This document shows, piece by piece, positions 54,574-63,796 of a stretch of 64,000 nucleotides of DNA. This stretch comes from JAGPUQ01 sp050179115 (GTDB taxonomy: Bacteria; Pseudomonadota; Gammaproteobacteria; Pseudomonadales; Porticoccaceae): assembly GCA_050179115.1 (NCBI GenBank), contig JBFXFL010000006.1, positions 20,824 through 84,823 on the forward strand. The letters are read 5' to 3'. Numbering within the stretch: the stretch's first letter is position 1; every line of letters starts with the position of its first letter. The position numbers and the translations under genes are program-made. The notes beneath the pieces were generated by a model. That model searched no databases. It had not been told where the DNA came from and worked only from the letters and a program-made list of their open reading frames with translations.

Positions 54574-55932
54574 CTAGCGCGGGGTTGCGTCGGCCAACTG
54601 CGGGAGTCGTATCGTCGTGCCGGTTTCGTCGAGGTCGCGCGCGATGCGTTTGGCTGCCACGGTTGCCGCCGCCCGCGTGGGGTAGGGGCCGGCGAGCACC
54701 CGGTATTGCCGGCCCTGCGCCATGCGCTGCGCCGGGATGGGCGGACCCTGGTGGGCGAGCATGGCGGTCAGCCGGCGTGCGCCGAGCTCGGACTTGAAGT
54801 TGCCGAGATCGACATACCAGTCACCGTCTCCGGGCGGCGCCGCCGGGTCGGGCGCAGACAAGAGCGGTGCGGCGGGCACCTCCGCGAGGTAATGCGCGGC
54901 GTCGGGCGCGCCGACCGCGATCGGCACCGGGTAGCCGGTGTGACGGGCAGCGTCGGCCTGCGCCCGCTCCAGATCCACCGCCACCCGGTCCGCGGGCCGC
55001 TGGCGGGCCTGGGCAGCCTTGATGACCTGCTTCACTGCGGCGGCGCCGGCCTTGCCGCCTGCGGCGGTCGCCGGTGTGTGCGCCTCCAGCACCAGACCGT
55101 CCGGGCCGACCCCGGCCAGATAGGGTTGATCGACCACGATGACGGGTGTCCCCACCGGCACCGCCGCGAACAGGGGCGCGATGTCTTCCGGATAGAGCTG
55201 GATGCAGCCGTGGCTGACGCGCAGGCCGATACCGGCTGGCTTGTTGGTGCCGTGGATGAGAATGCTCGACCAGCCCAGGCGCAGGGCATGGCTGCCGAGG
55301 GGGTTGTCCGGTCCGGCCGGTACCACCGCGGGGAGCGGATCGCCCCGGGCAGCATGCTCGCGGCGGATCGAAGCCGGCACGGTCCAGGCCGGCGCGGCGT
55401 GTTTTTTGGCCACCTGGGTACGGCCGAGCGGCGTGGACCAGCCCTCGCGACCGATACCGATCGGGTGAGTGATCACGGTGCGGGGTGCGCCCTTGGCGAC
55501 CGATGGATAGTAAAACAGCCGGCGCGCGGCGAGGTTGATGACCACGCCCTCGCGAGGCGCGTCGGGCAGCACATGGGCGGTGGGCAGCAACACCCGCTCG
55601 CCTTGCTCGGGCGTCCAGGGATCGACTCCGGGATTGGCGCTGACGATCTCGTCATAGCCGAGGTCGTAGGCGCGGGCGATATCGAGCAGCGTCTCCTCAC
55701 CCTCAACGCGGGTGAAGCGCAGGCGGCCGATCACCTCGGTCCCGGCGTCGATCGGAAACTTGTTGAGCGCAAAGGGTTCTGCCGGCGGCGGCGCCGGCAC
55801 CACTTCTTCTTCCGGGATTTTGCTCTCGATCCAGCCGGCGCAGCCGGACAGTTCCAGCATCAGCAGCGCAAGCCAGACAAATCTCGCCGAGGCGCGGGCA
55901 GATGTACGGGATCGGGTCGATTGCGGGGTCAT
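54574..55932 (-). CDS. L,D-transpeptidase lipoprotein with SPOR domain
   Basis: 452 residues: lipoprotein signal ending LSGC (Cys at about residue 32, with Ala next, which suggests outer-membrane targeting), a LysM-like segment (VEGEETLLDIARAYDLGYDE, about 71-90), the YkuD catalytic domain (about 125-265) with HGTNKPAGIGLRVSHGC and catalytic Cys243, and a C-terminal SPOR domain (WYVDLGNFKSELGARRL through YRVLAGPYPTRAAA, about 370-440). The YkuD domain would form 3-3 cross-links or attach proteins to peptidoglycan, while SPOR binds denuded septal glycan. The combination suggests activity near the division site (inference). Start ATG 55932. Confidence 0.9.
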   Translation of the reverse strand: MTPQSTRSRTSARASARFVWLALLMLELSGCAGWIESKIPEEEVVPAPPPAEPFALNKFPIDAGTEVIGRLRFTRVEGEETLLDIARAYDLGYDEIVSANPGVDPWTPEQGERVLLPTAHVLPDAPREGVVINLAARRLFYYPSVAKGAPRTVITHPIGIGREGWSTPLGRTQVAKKHAAPAWTVPASIRREHAARGDPLPAVVPAGPDNPLGSHALRLGWSSILIHGTNKPAGIGLRVSHGCIQLYPEDIAPLFAAVPVGTPVIVVDQPYLAGVGPDGLVLEAHTPATAAGGKAGAAAVKQVIKAAQARQRPADRVAVDLERAQADAARHTGYPVPIAVGAPDAAHYLAEVPAAPLLSAPDPAAPPGDGDWYVDLGNFKSELGARRLTAMLAHQGPPIPAQRMAQGRQYRVLAGPYPTRAAATVAAKRIARDLDETGTTIRLPQLADATPR

Positions 55933-56015
55933 GGCGGAGGCTATTCTAGCCGCTCGGGCGTGATTCGGGGTATTGCCGGTCATGTAGTGCCCCGGCGCAG
56001 CGGATGATCCGTCTG

Positions 56016-58736
56016 TCAGCCTTGGCGCCACCGCCGCATCAGCGCCTTGCGCATCTCCTCCGCGGCCATTATCGCGAACGGGAACGGCAGCGCGAACAGC
56101 CACACCGGCCAGGACAGGGCAGCGGTACCGAACAGGCGCTGCCCCCAGGGGGTATAGACGATGGCCAGCAGCAGCACCAGTTCGACCGCCACCCCCCACA
56201 CCAGCAGGCGGTTGCCGCGCAGGCGCAGGCTTAATGTCGAAGCGCGCGGTTGGCGGCACACAAACAGGTTCGCGACCTGCGCAAGCACGATGGCAGCCAG
56301 GCAGGCCGTGGTGGCCTGAAGGTAAAGTGGATCGTGCCAGTCGAGCACCGCGCCGTAGTGCCAGCCGCCGCCATCGAGCACAAAGAAAAACGCCGCCATG
56401 GCGGCGGCAGCTTCCAGCAAACCCAGAAAACCATAGGCGCGCAGCATCAGCGGCAGATTCACCAGCCGCTCGCGGCGCGGGCGCGGCGGCCGGCGCATCG
56501 TATCGGCATCGGGCGGCTCGGCCCCCAGCGCCAGCGCTGGCAGCAAATCGGTACCCAGATCCACGGCGAGGATCTGCACCACCGTGAGCGGCAGCGGGAT
56601 GCGGAACAGCACGAAGGCCAGGTAAGGCACGATCTCCGGGATGTTCGAGGTCAGGATGTAGGTGAGGAACTTGCGGATGTTGGCGAATACCGCGCGCCCC
56701 TCCTCCACCGCCGCCACCACGCTGGCGAAGTTGTCGTCGAGCAGGACGATATCGGCCGCCGCCCGCGCCACGTCGGTGCCGGTCTGGCCCATGGCGATGC
56801 CGATGTGCGCGCTGCGCAGCGCCGGGGCATCGTTGACGCCGTCGCCGGTCACCGCCACCACCTCGCCCTTGGCCTTGAGCGCTTCCACAAGCGCCATTTT
56901 CTGGTCCGCGCCCACCCGGGCGAAGATGAGTTGCGGCTGATCCAGCAATAACTGGAGCTGGATGGGCGACAGGTGACGCAGTGCCTCGCCGGTCACCACC
57001 CGCGCGTCGCTGGCCTGTACAAGGCCGATTTCACGGGCGATGGCGAGCGCCGTGTGCGGGTGATCGCCGGTGCACATGATGACGCGGATGCCGGCGTCGT
57101 GGCAGCGCAACACGGCGTCGGGCACCTCCGGGCGCGGCGGGTCCTCGAGGCCTACCAGTCCGGCGAAGACGAGATCCTGCTCCCAGCCATCCCGTTCCGT
57201 GTCTTGCAGGAGCGGCCGCCACGCGAACGCCAGCACCCGCAGCCCGAGGTCCGCGAGGCGCCGCTCGGCGGCCTCGATCCGTGCCCGGTCGGCAGCGGTC
57301 AGGGCAACCGGCCCCGCGTCGCTGTGCAACTGCTGGCACAGGGGCAGCACGGCCTCCAGCGCCCCCTTGCAATACAACAGACGCTGCGCCCCTGCGCCGC
57401 ACACCACCGATTGGCGCCGACGCTCGCTGTCGAAGGGCAGCGCGTCGCTTCTCGCCCCGGCCTGCCAGGCGCCGAGCAGTGGCTGCGCCAGCTCGACTAA
57501 AGCGACTTCGGTGGGATCGCCGCGCCAGCGCGGGCCGTTATCGCCCTGCACCTTGTTCAGCTCGTGGCAGCAGAGCGCCGTTTCGAGCAGCGGGCGCGCG
57601 GTGGCGCGCAGCTTGGCGGAGCCGGCCAGTTGGTCGAGACTGCAATCCCCGTCATCCGGCAGACGGTCATCCGGTAAATACAGCCGCCGCGCCGCCATCC
57701 GGTTGCGGGTGAGGGTACCCGTCTTGTCGGTGAGGATGACGGTGGCGGCGCCCAGGGTTTCGATCGCCGGCAGGTGGCGCACCAGCGCGTTGCGCCGCGC
57801 CATGCGCTGGGTCGCCATGGCCAGCGCCAGGGTCACGGTCGGCAGCAGCCCCTCGGGCACATTGGCCACGATGATGCCGATGGCAAAGGCGAAGTTGGCC
57901 CAGAACGGCAGGCCGAGTGCCATCCCGATGACAAAGAACACCGTCCCCACTCCGGTGGCCAGCACCGCGATCCAGCGCGACAGGCGGCGGATTTCCTGTT
58001 GCAGGGGCGACAGCTCCGCGTCCGCGCTCTGGGTGAGGCGGGCGATCTTGCCGAACTCGGTGCGCATGCCGGTGGCGAACACCACCGCCACGCCCTCGCC
58101 GGCGACCAGGGTGGTGCCGGCCAGCATCAGGTTCGCGGTCCGCAGCGGATCGTCGGCGGTCGCCGCTCCGGCACTGCGCGGCTGGGGGACGGATTCGCCG
58201 GTGAGGGTCGCATTGTCGACGCGCAGCGCGAACGCCTCGATCAGCCGGCAGTCGGCCGGCACCGCATCGCCGTCCCGGAGCAGGATGAGATCGCCCGGCA
58301 CCAGTTCGGCCGCCGGCACCTCCCACACCTTGCCCGCCCGCCGCACCCGCACCTGGGGCGGCAGCAGCGCCCGCAGCGCGGCCAGCGCCCGCTCGGCGCG
58401 GTACTCCTGCCAGAAGGAAAAGACGGCGTTGAGCAGGATCACCGCGACGATGGCATGGCCCAGCAGGGCCATGCCCTGCCCGGGCTGGCGCCACTCGGCG
58501 AAAAAGGCGAGCGCCGCGGCAACCCACAGCACCAGCGCGAAGAAATGCCCGAGTTCGCGCGCGAAGCGCCACCACAGCCGCTCCCGCGCTGCCGCTTCGA
58601 GGACATTGGGTCCGTATTCGGCCAGACGGCGGCTGGCTTCGGCCATGTTGAGACCGTCCCGACCGCTGCCGAGACTGGCGAGCGCCGCGTCGGGGTCGAG
58701 ATGGGGCAGTTTCACGGGCGCGGCGACTCCGGCCAA
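56016..58736 (-). CDS. P-type cation-transporting ATPase (P2-type)
   Basis: About 906 residues with the P2 cation-pump layout: an N-terminal cation-ATPase domain, helices M1-M2, an actuator domain with LTGESVPQ, helices M3-M4 with IVANVPEGLLPTVTLALA, phosphorylation site DKTGTLT (Asp337), hinge TGDGVNDAPALR, and C-terminal helices. The segment ILAVDLGTDLLPALALGAEPP resembles the Na+/K+/H+ pump group. The transported ion cannot be fixed from this. The start is TTG 58736, or GTG 58715 with a GGAG upstream. It diverges from the groEL paralogue. Confidence 0.9.
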   Translation of the reverse strand: MAGVAAPVKLPHLDPDAALASLGSGRDGLNMAEASRRLAEYGPNVLEAAARERLWWRFARELGHFFALVLWVAAALAFFAEWRQPGQGMALLGHAIVAVILLNAVFSFWQEYRAERALAALRALLPPQVRVRRAGKVWEVPAAELVPGDLILLRDGDAVPADCRLIEAFALRVDNATLTGESVPQPRSAGAATADDPLRTANLMLAGTTLVAGEGVAVVFATGMRTEFGKIARLTQSADAELSPLQQEIRRLSRWIAVLATGVGTVFFVIGMALGLPFWANFAFAIGIIVANVPEGLLPTVTLALAMATQRMARRNALVRHLPAIETLGAATVILTDKTGTLTRNRMAARRLYLPDDRLPDDGDCSLDQLAGSAKLRATARPLLETALCCHELNKVQGDNGPRWRGDPTEVALVELAQPLLGAWQAGARSDALPFDSERRRQSVVCGAGAQRLLYCKGALEAVLPLCQQLHSDAGPVALTAADRARIEAAERRLADLGLRVLAFAWRPLLQDTERDGWEQDLVFAGLVGLEDPPRPEVPDAVLRCHDAGIRVIMCTGDHPHTALAIAREIGLVQASDARVVTGEALRHLSPIQLQLLLDQPQLIFARVGADQKMALVEALKAKGEVVAVTGDGVNDAPALRSAHIGIAMGQTGTDVARAAADIVLLDDNFASVVAAVEEGRAVFANIRKFLTYILTSNIPEIVPYLAFVLFRIPLPLTVVQILAVDLGTDLLPALALGAEPPDADTMRRPPRPRRERLVNLPLMLRAYGFLGLLEAAAAMAAFFFVLDGGGWHYGAVLDWHDPLYLQATTACLAAIVLAQVANLFVCRQPRASTLSLRLRGNRLLVWGVAVELVLLLAIVYTPWGQRLFGTAALSWPVWLFALPFPFAIMAAEEMRKALMRRWRQG

Positions 58737-58834
58737 ATCGGCCAGTGATCGGGAACATTCATGCGGCGGACGTCGGTATCGAACCGGGCAACAAGGAGCG
58801 TCCGGCTGATCGCAGAGCTGAAATCGACCGCCGC

Positions 58835-58848
58835 TTGTCGCAGATCAC
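58835..58848. promoter_or_regulatory. Weak FNR/Anr-like half match
   Basis: TTGTCGCAGATCAC, in the divergent region between the P-type ATPase and groEL genes, matches 7 of the 10 specified bases of TTGAT-N4-ATCAA. Alone this would be chance-level; it is noted because a perfect site lies before hsp20 in the same cluster. Confidence 0.2.
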
Positions 58849-58926
58849 AATATTGCACTGGCAGCCTTCCCGATCCTTGGTCATAGTCGGTCAGCGTATC
58901 CCTCCAAACTGCTGCGGGGAAACCCC

Positions 58927-60546
<1,620 letters not shown>

Positions 60547-60633
60547 GCACGATTCCTCGTGATCGTCGGGGGTGCCGCCAGCGTTTCGGGCCCGAGGACA
60601 GCGCCCCGTGAGGCGGCACTTTCACTCCGGGCC

Positions 60634-60647
60634 TTGATGTACATCAA
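60634..60647. promoter_or_regulatory. Perfect FNR/Anr-type palindrome upstream of hsp20
   Basis: TTGATGTACATCAA exactly fits the FNR/Anr/Dnr consensus TTGAT-N4-ATCAA. Its central four bases, GTAC, make the full 14 bases palindromic. It lies 88 bases after the groEL stop and about 177 bases before the hsp20 ATG, within a non-coding 277-base spacer. That distance allows activation of a promoter serving hsp20 and the small membrane gene behind it. Binding is inferred from the match. Confidence 0.7.
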
Positions 60648-60710
60648 ACTCCGGTCCGATCCCGGGGCCTACCCTGTGTGAACATTCGATCGAGTGGTTT
60701 GATATCGAGC

Positions 60711-60738
60711 GACGCGGCGACGCGGCGACGCGGCGACG
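60711..60738. repeat. Tandem 8-bp repeat before hsp20
   Basis: GACGCGGC occurs three times in a row, followed by a partial fourth copy (GACGGGCC), in the groEL-hsp20 spacer between the FNR-like palindrome and the hsp20 start. It could vary in copy number by slippage and so change spacing within the regulatory region. Confidence 0.7.
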
Positions 60739-60823
60739 GGCCGAGAGGCGGTTTTGCCGCCGCGCATTGACGTAGCGTTGGGACGCACTACCCGTGTTCT
60801 TTGCGTTGACGAGGAGACTCACC

Positions 60824-61339
60824 ATGACCGATGCAAACAAGAAACAGGAAGTACAGGAAGCAACCAAGAAACAGGAAGTACAAAAGGCCGCTCCGCCGCG
60901 GGCCCTCCGCCCGTTCGAGGAGATTGATAGCCTGTTCGACCAGTTCCTGCGCCGCAACTGGATACGGCCCTGGCATCTGGACTGGCCGGCACTTCCCGAA
61001 CTGTCGCTGCCGGAACTGAAGGCGCCCAAGGTGGACGTGCTCGACCGCGAGGCCGAGATCGTGGTGAAGGCCGAGATTCCGGGCGTCGACAAAAAGGACA
61101 TCGACATTTCCGTCGGCGAAGATAGCGTCACCATCAAGGGCGAGACGCGCAAGGAAGAGAAAGAGGAAAAAGGTGACTATTACCGCTGTGAAATCTCAAG
61201 CGGCAGTTTCAGTCGCACCATTCCCCTGCCGACCACCGTCGATGGCGCCAAGGCGACGGCGAGCTTCAAGGACGGCATCCTCGAACTGACCCTGCCCAAG
61301 TTGAAAGCCACCAAGCGGCACAAGATCAGCGTCAAGTAG
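60824..61339 (+). CDS. Hsp20/alpha-crystallin small heat shock protein
   Basis: 171-residue small heat shock protein. The N-terminal part holds a near-duplicate KKQEVQEATKKQEVQKA and an aromatic segment (FDQFLRRNWIRPWHLDWP). The alpha-crystallin domain spans about 65-165: VDVLDREAEIVVKAEIPGVD, DSVTIKGETRKEEKEEKGDY, and the closing ASFKDGILELTLPK. It would hold unfolding proteins for refolding chaperones. ATG 60824 follows a GAGGAG ribosome site; an in-frame start at 60794 was rejected. An FNR-type palindrome lies upstream and a strong hairpin follows. Confidence 0.93.
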   Translation: MTDANKKQEVQEATKKQEVQKAAPPRALRPFEEIDSLFDQFLRRNWIRPWHLDWPALPELSLPELKAPKVDVLDREAEIVVKAEIPGVDKKDIDISVGEDSVTIKGETRKEEKEEKGDYYRCEISSGSFSRTIPLPTTVDGAKATASFKDGILELTLPKLKATKRHKISVK

Positions 61340-61349
61340 CCGGTTTGCG

Positions 61350-61390
61350 GACCATGCCGGGACGCCATTCCAGGGCGCCCCGGCATGGTC
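61350..61390 (+). terminator. Strong hairpin after hsp20
   Basis: GACCATGCCGGG (61350-61361) pairs perfectly with CCCGGCATGGTC (61379-61390), a 12-bp stem around a 17-base loop that can itself fold. It starts about 10 bases after the hsp20 stop. There is no long U-run, so it is a candidate terminator or attenuating/stabilising hairpin before the small membrane gene. Confidence 0.6.
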
Positions 61391-61434
61391 GGTACGCGGT
61401 CAGCGCAGGGATTGCGTGACAAGGGAGATTCGCG

Positions 61435-61629
61435 ATGATGCATGAATTTTATTTCGCCCACCTGCTGTGGGTAGGGGTCTGGATCGCGCTGATCCTGCCG
61501 CCGTTCTGGACCATCTTCACCAAGGCGGGCTTCTCGCCCTGGCTTTCCCTGTTGATGTTGGTACCGCTGGTCAACCTGATCGTGCTCTACATGGTGGCCT
61601 TTTCGCGCTGGCCGGCGCTGACCAGATAA
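61435..61629 (+). CDS. Small two-helix membrane protein
   Basis: 64 residues with two hydrophobic segments: about 7-27 (FAHLLWVGVWIALILPPFW) and 36-57 (PWLSLLMLVPLVNLIVLYMV). The linker IFTKAGFSPW and the phrase LVPLVNLIVLY are typical of a widespread class of small inner-membrane proteins of unknown role. An AAGGGAG ribosome site precedes the ATG pair at 61435/61438. It lies downstream of hsp20, beyond a strong hairpin. Confidence 0.75.
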   Translation: MMHEFYFAHLLWVGVWIALILPPFWTIFTKAGFSPWLSLLMLVPLVNLIVLYMVAFSRWPALTR

Positions 61630-61664
61630 GGTCGCGACACCAGTGTCGGCCACGATGGATTGAG

Positions 61665-62162
61665 CTACAGCACCACCGGTTTGTCCGGCAGTTCATTGCG
61701 ATCTGCAGTGGATGCGGGAAAATGCCGCGTCAAATGCTGTGTCACGGCCGCAATACCGCTGACCACGCCGCCCGCGTAGTTCGCCTGTTTGAAAGCCGCC
61801 TCCATCGTGCGGCAGATGGTTTCCCATTCCGGGGCGCCCACCCTGGTGTGAATGCCGCGATCGGCAACAATCTCGACATCCCGATCCGCCAGCAACAAAT
61901 AAATCAGCACGCCGTTGTTGTGCTCGGTATCCCAGATCCGCAATTGTGAAAACACGTCGATGGCGCGTTCGCGTGCGGATTGCCCCCGCCACAGCGGCAT
62001 GCCATCCAGCGCGCCTTCCACAACGAAACGCAGCTCCCCGGTATGTTCTGTCTCGCTCGCCTTGATCGCCTGTTCAATCGCGGTCAAGGCCGCGCGGGGG
62101 AAAGCCCGCCTGACCTGCCAAGGGGTCATCAGCAAATGTCTGGCAATGCGTTTGATGTCCAT
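61665..62162 (-). CDS. TPM-domain protein (second copy)
   Basis: 165-residue TPM-family protein without a signal peptide: an N-terminal helical region (IARHLLMTPWQVRRAFPR) and the TPM fold with ELRFVVEGALDGMPLWRGQS, RAIDVFSQLRIWDTEHNNGV and LIYLLLADRDVEIVADRG. The start is probably ATG 62162, two bases after the stop of the signal-bearing TPM gene; GTG codons at 62168 and 62171 are alternatives. It ends a lemA-TPM-TPM operon that is common in proteobacteria; its function is unknown. Confidence 0.87.
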   Translation of the reverse strand: MDIKRIARHLLMTPWQVRRAFPRAALTAIEQAIKASETEHTGELRFVVEGALDGMPLWRGQSARERAIDVFSQLRIWDTEHNNGVLIYLLLADRDVEIVADRGIHTRVGAPEWETICRTMEAAFKQANYAGGVVSGIAAVTQHLTRHFPASTADRNELPDKPVVL

Positions 62163-62164
62163 CC

Positions 62165-63055
62165 TCACCACCGCCCCGACGCGCCGCCGCCGCCAAAGCC
62201 GCCACCGCCGCCGCTGAAACCGCCGCCGCCCAGACCGCCACCAAAACCACCGCCACCAAAACCACCGCCACCAAAACCGCCGCGGCCGAATCCTCCCAGC
62301 GGACCGCCCATGCCGCCACCAAACAGCGTGAACAGAAACGCGATCAGTCCCGCGACCAAGCCGATGACCAAGGTTCCGACCAACAGCCAGGCGATCACCG
62401 CGATGATGCCCCCGGTGGCGAGCGCGCCGGGAAAGCTGCCCAGTACCGCGCGCAGAAATCCGCCCACCACCAGTGCCAGGATGAAAATCACCGGAAGATA
62501 TTGCTGGAAATCCGGCGTTCCGCCCGCAGCTCGCCCGCCGGGTTCCGGCAAGGGTTCGCCGTCGACGACGCGGATCATCTGCTCGACTCCGGCGGTGATG
62601 CCGCCCGGAAAATCGCCCTGCCGGAAGCGCGGCACGATGATGTCGCTGATGATGCGCTTGCTGGTGGCGTCGTTGAGCGCTCCTTCGAGGCCGTAGCCCA
62701 CTTCGATGCGCAGCGCGCGATCATCCTTGGCGACGACCAGAAGCGCACCGTCATCCACTTGCTTGCGGCCCAGTTTCCACTGCTCCGCCACGCGCAGGGA
62801 ATATTGCTCGATCGTTTCCGGCGCGGTGGTGGGCACCATCAGCACCGCGATCTGGCTGCCCTTTCTGGCCTCGAAGGCTTGCAGGGTCTGCTCCAGAGCG
62901 GCCTGTTGCGCCGGCGTCAGCGTGGCGGTCTGGTCGGTGACATGACCGCGCAAGGGCGGCACCGCGATTTGCGCACGGACCAGGAAAGACCAGCACAGGG
63001 TCAAGGCCAGCGTCACCGCGAGCAAAGACCCCCATGGTCTGTTCATTGCTGTCAC
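62165..63055 (-). CDS. TPM-domain membrane protein with Gly-rich tail
   Basis: 296 residues: a signal peptide (about 8-28), a TPM domain (about 35-170) with GHVTDQTATLTPAQQAALEQ, VDDGALLVVAKDDRALRIEV and GYGLEGALND, two membrane helices (about 190-245), and a Gly/Phe-rich C-terminal tail (GGGFGGGGFGG-type). The GTG at 63055 overlaps the lemA stop (GTGA); ATG 63046 is an alternative. Partner of LemA in many genomes; proposed roles in envelope or membrane-protein maintenance are not established. Confidence 0.88.
   Translation of the reverse strand: MTAMNRPWGSLLAVTLALTLCWSFLVRAQIAVPPLRGHVTDQTATLTPAQQAALEQTLQAFEARKGSQIAVLMVPTTAPETIEQYSLRVAEQWKLGRKQVDDGALLVVAKDDRALRIEVGYGLEGALNDATSKRIISDIIVPRFRQGDFPGGITAGVEQMIRVVDGEPLPEPGGRAAGGTPDFQQYLPVIFILALVVGGFLRAVLGSFPGALATGGIIAVIAWLLVGTLVIGLVAGLIAFLFTLFGGGMGGPLGGFGRGGFGGGGFGGGGFGGGLGGGGFSGGGGGFGGGGASGRW
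62236..62280. repeat. 15-bp tandem repeat encoding the Gly-rich tail
   Basis: On the given strand the unit CCGCCACCAAAACCA recurs about three times, encoding GGGFG-type repeats in the tail of the TPM protein on the opposite strand. Copy number may vary. Confidence 0.7.
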
Positions 63056-63672
63056 TGCGTCGCGCCTTGTGGCTTGGCGGGCGGCGCGCTGAAATCGACA
63101 CTGGGCGGCCGGGCAATTTCCTGCTCGTTTTCCACCGTGAAGTTCGGTTTGACCTGATAGCCGAACAGCTTCGCCGTCAGGTTGGACGGGAAGGAGCGCA
63201 CCGTCACGTTGTATTCCTGCACCGCCTTGATGTAGCGGTTGCGCGCGACGGTAATGCGGTTTTCGGTACCTTCCAGTTGGGCCTGTAAGTCGCGAAAGTT
63301 GGCGTCGGATTTCAATTGCGGATAGTTCTCGGACACCACCAGCAGCCGGGACAGGGCGCCGGATAGCTCGCCTTGCGCGGCCTGGAATTTCGCAAAGGCT
63401 TCCGGATCATTGATGAGCTCCGGGGTCGCCTGGATACCGCCGACCTTGGCGCGGGCATTGGTGACTCCCAGCAACACTTCCTTTTCCTGGGCGGCGAAGC
63501 CTTTTACGGTATTGACCAGATTGGGAATCAGATCCGCGCGGCGCTGGTACTGGTTTACGACCTCGGACCAGCTCGACTTGATCTGCTCGTCGTTGCGCTG
63601 CAGGTCGTTGTAGCCGCAGCCGGAGAGGCTGAACGTAACCAGCACAGCCAGGGTTGCCCATAATTTGCGCAT
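63052..63672 (-). CDS. lemA: LemA family lipoprotein
   Basis: 206-residue LemA protein. The N-terminus MRKLWATLAVLVTFSLSGCG is a lipoprotein signal with lipobox LSGC. The helical domain has the family motif YQRRADLIPNLVNTVKGFAA, then NARAKVGG and GELSGALSRLLVVSENYPQL, and ENRITVARNRYIKAVQEYN. A GGAG ribosome site precedes ATG 63672. It leads the lemA-TPM-TPM operon with a GTGA overlap into the next gene. Confidence 0.94.
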   Translation of the reverse strand: MRKLWATLAVLVTFSLSGCGYNDLQRNDEQIKSSWSEVVNQYQRRADLIPNLVNTVKGFAAQEKEVLLGVTNARAKVGGIQATPELINDPEAFAKFQAAQGELSGALSRLLVVSENYPQLKSDANFRDLQAQLEGTENRITVARNRYIKAVQEYNVTVRSFPSNLTAKLFGYQVKPNFTVENEQEIARPPSVDFSAPPAKPQGATQ

Positions 63673-63762
63673 TGCATTGCTCCAGAGTTAAGGAAAGCCT
63701 GATCAAGCGGTGAAGAAACAGTGGTAGTGGATGGGGAGCCGCCGTTCGGTCTGGCCTTTTGA

Positions 63763-63793
63763 GGCCGGAAGTGACCGGATTCCGGCCACTTCG
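63763..63793. repeat. Nested palindromes next to the IS end
   Basis: GGCCGGAA (63763-63770) and TTCCGGCC (63780-63787) form an 8-bp inverted repeat. Overlapping it, the segment 63768-63792 is a near-perfect 25-base palindrome (one mismatched pair besides the centre). It lies just outside the IS3-like end and could be debris of another element, a terminator for the IS gene, or a repeated extragenic palindrome. Confidence 0.55.
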
Positions 63794-63796
63794 ATG

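Noticed and set aside
54505..56007. 500-residue open frame on the + strand
   Set aside because: Antisense to the L,D-transpeptidase, whose catalytic SHGC motif is clear.
57070..58809. 579-residue Ser/Arg-rich open frame on the + strand
   Set aside because: Antisense to the P-type ATPase, which has all catalytic motifs.
62236..62280. Short direct repeats as a possible CRISPR array
   Set aside because: The repeats are contiguous, without spacers, and encode the Gly-rich tail of a TPM protein.
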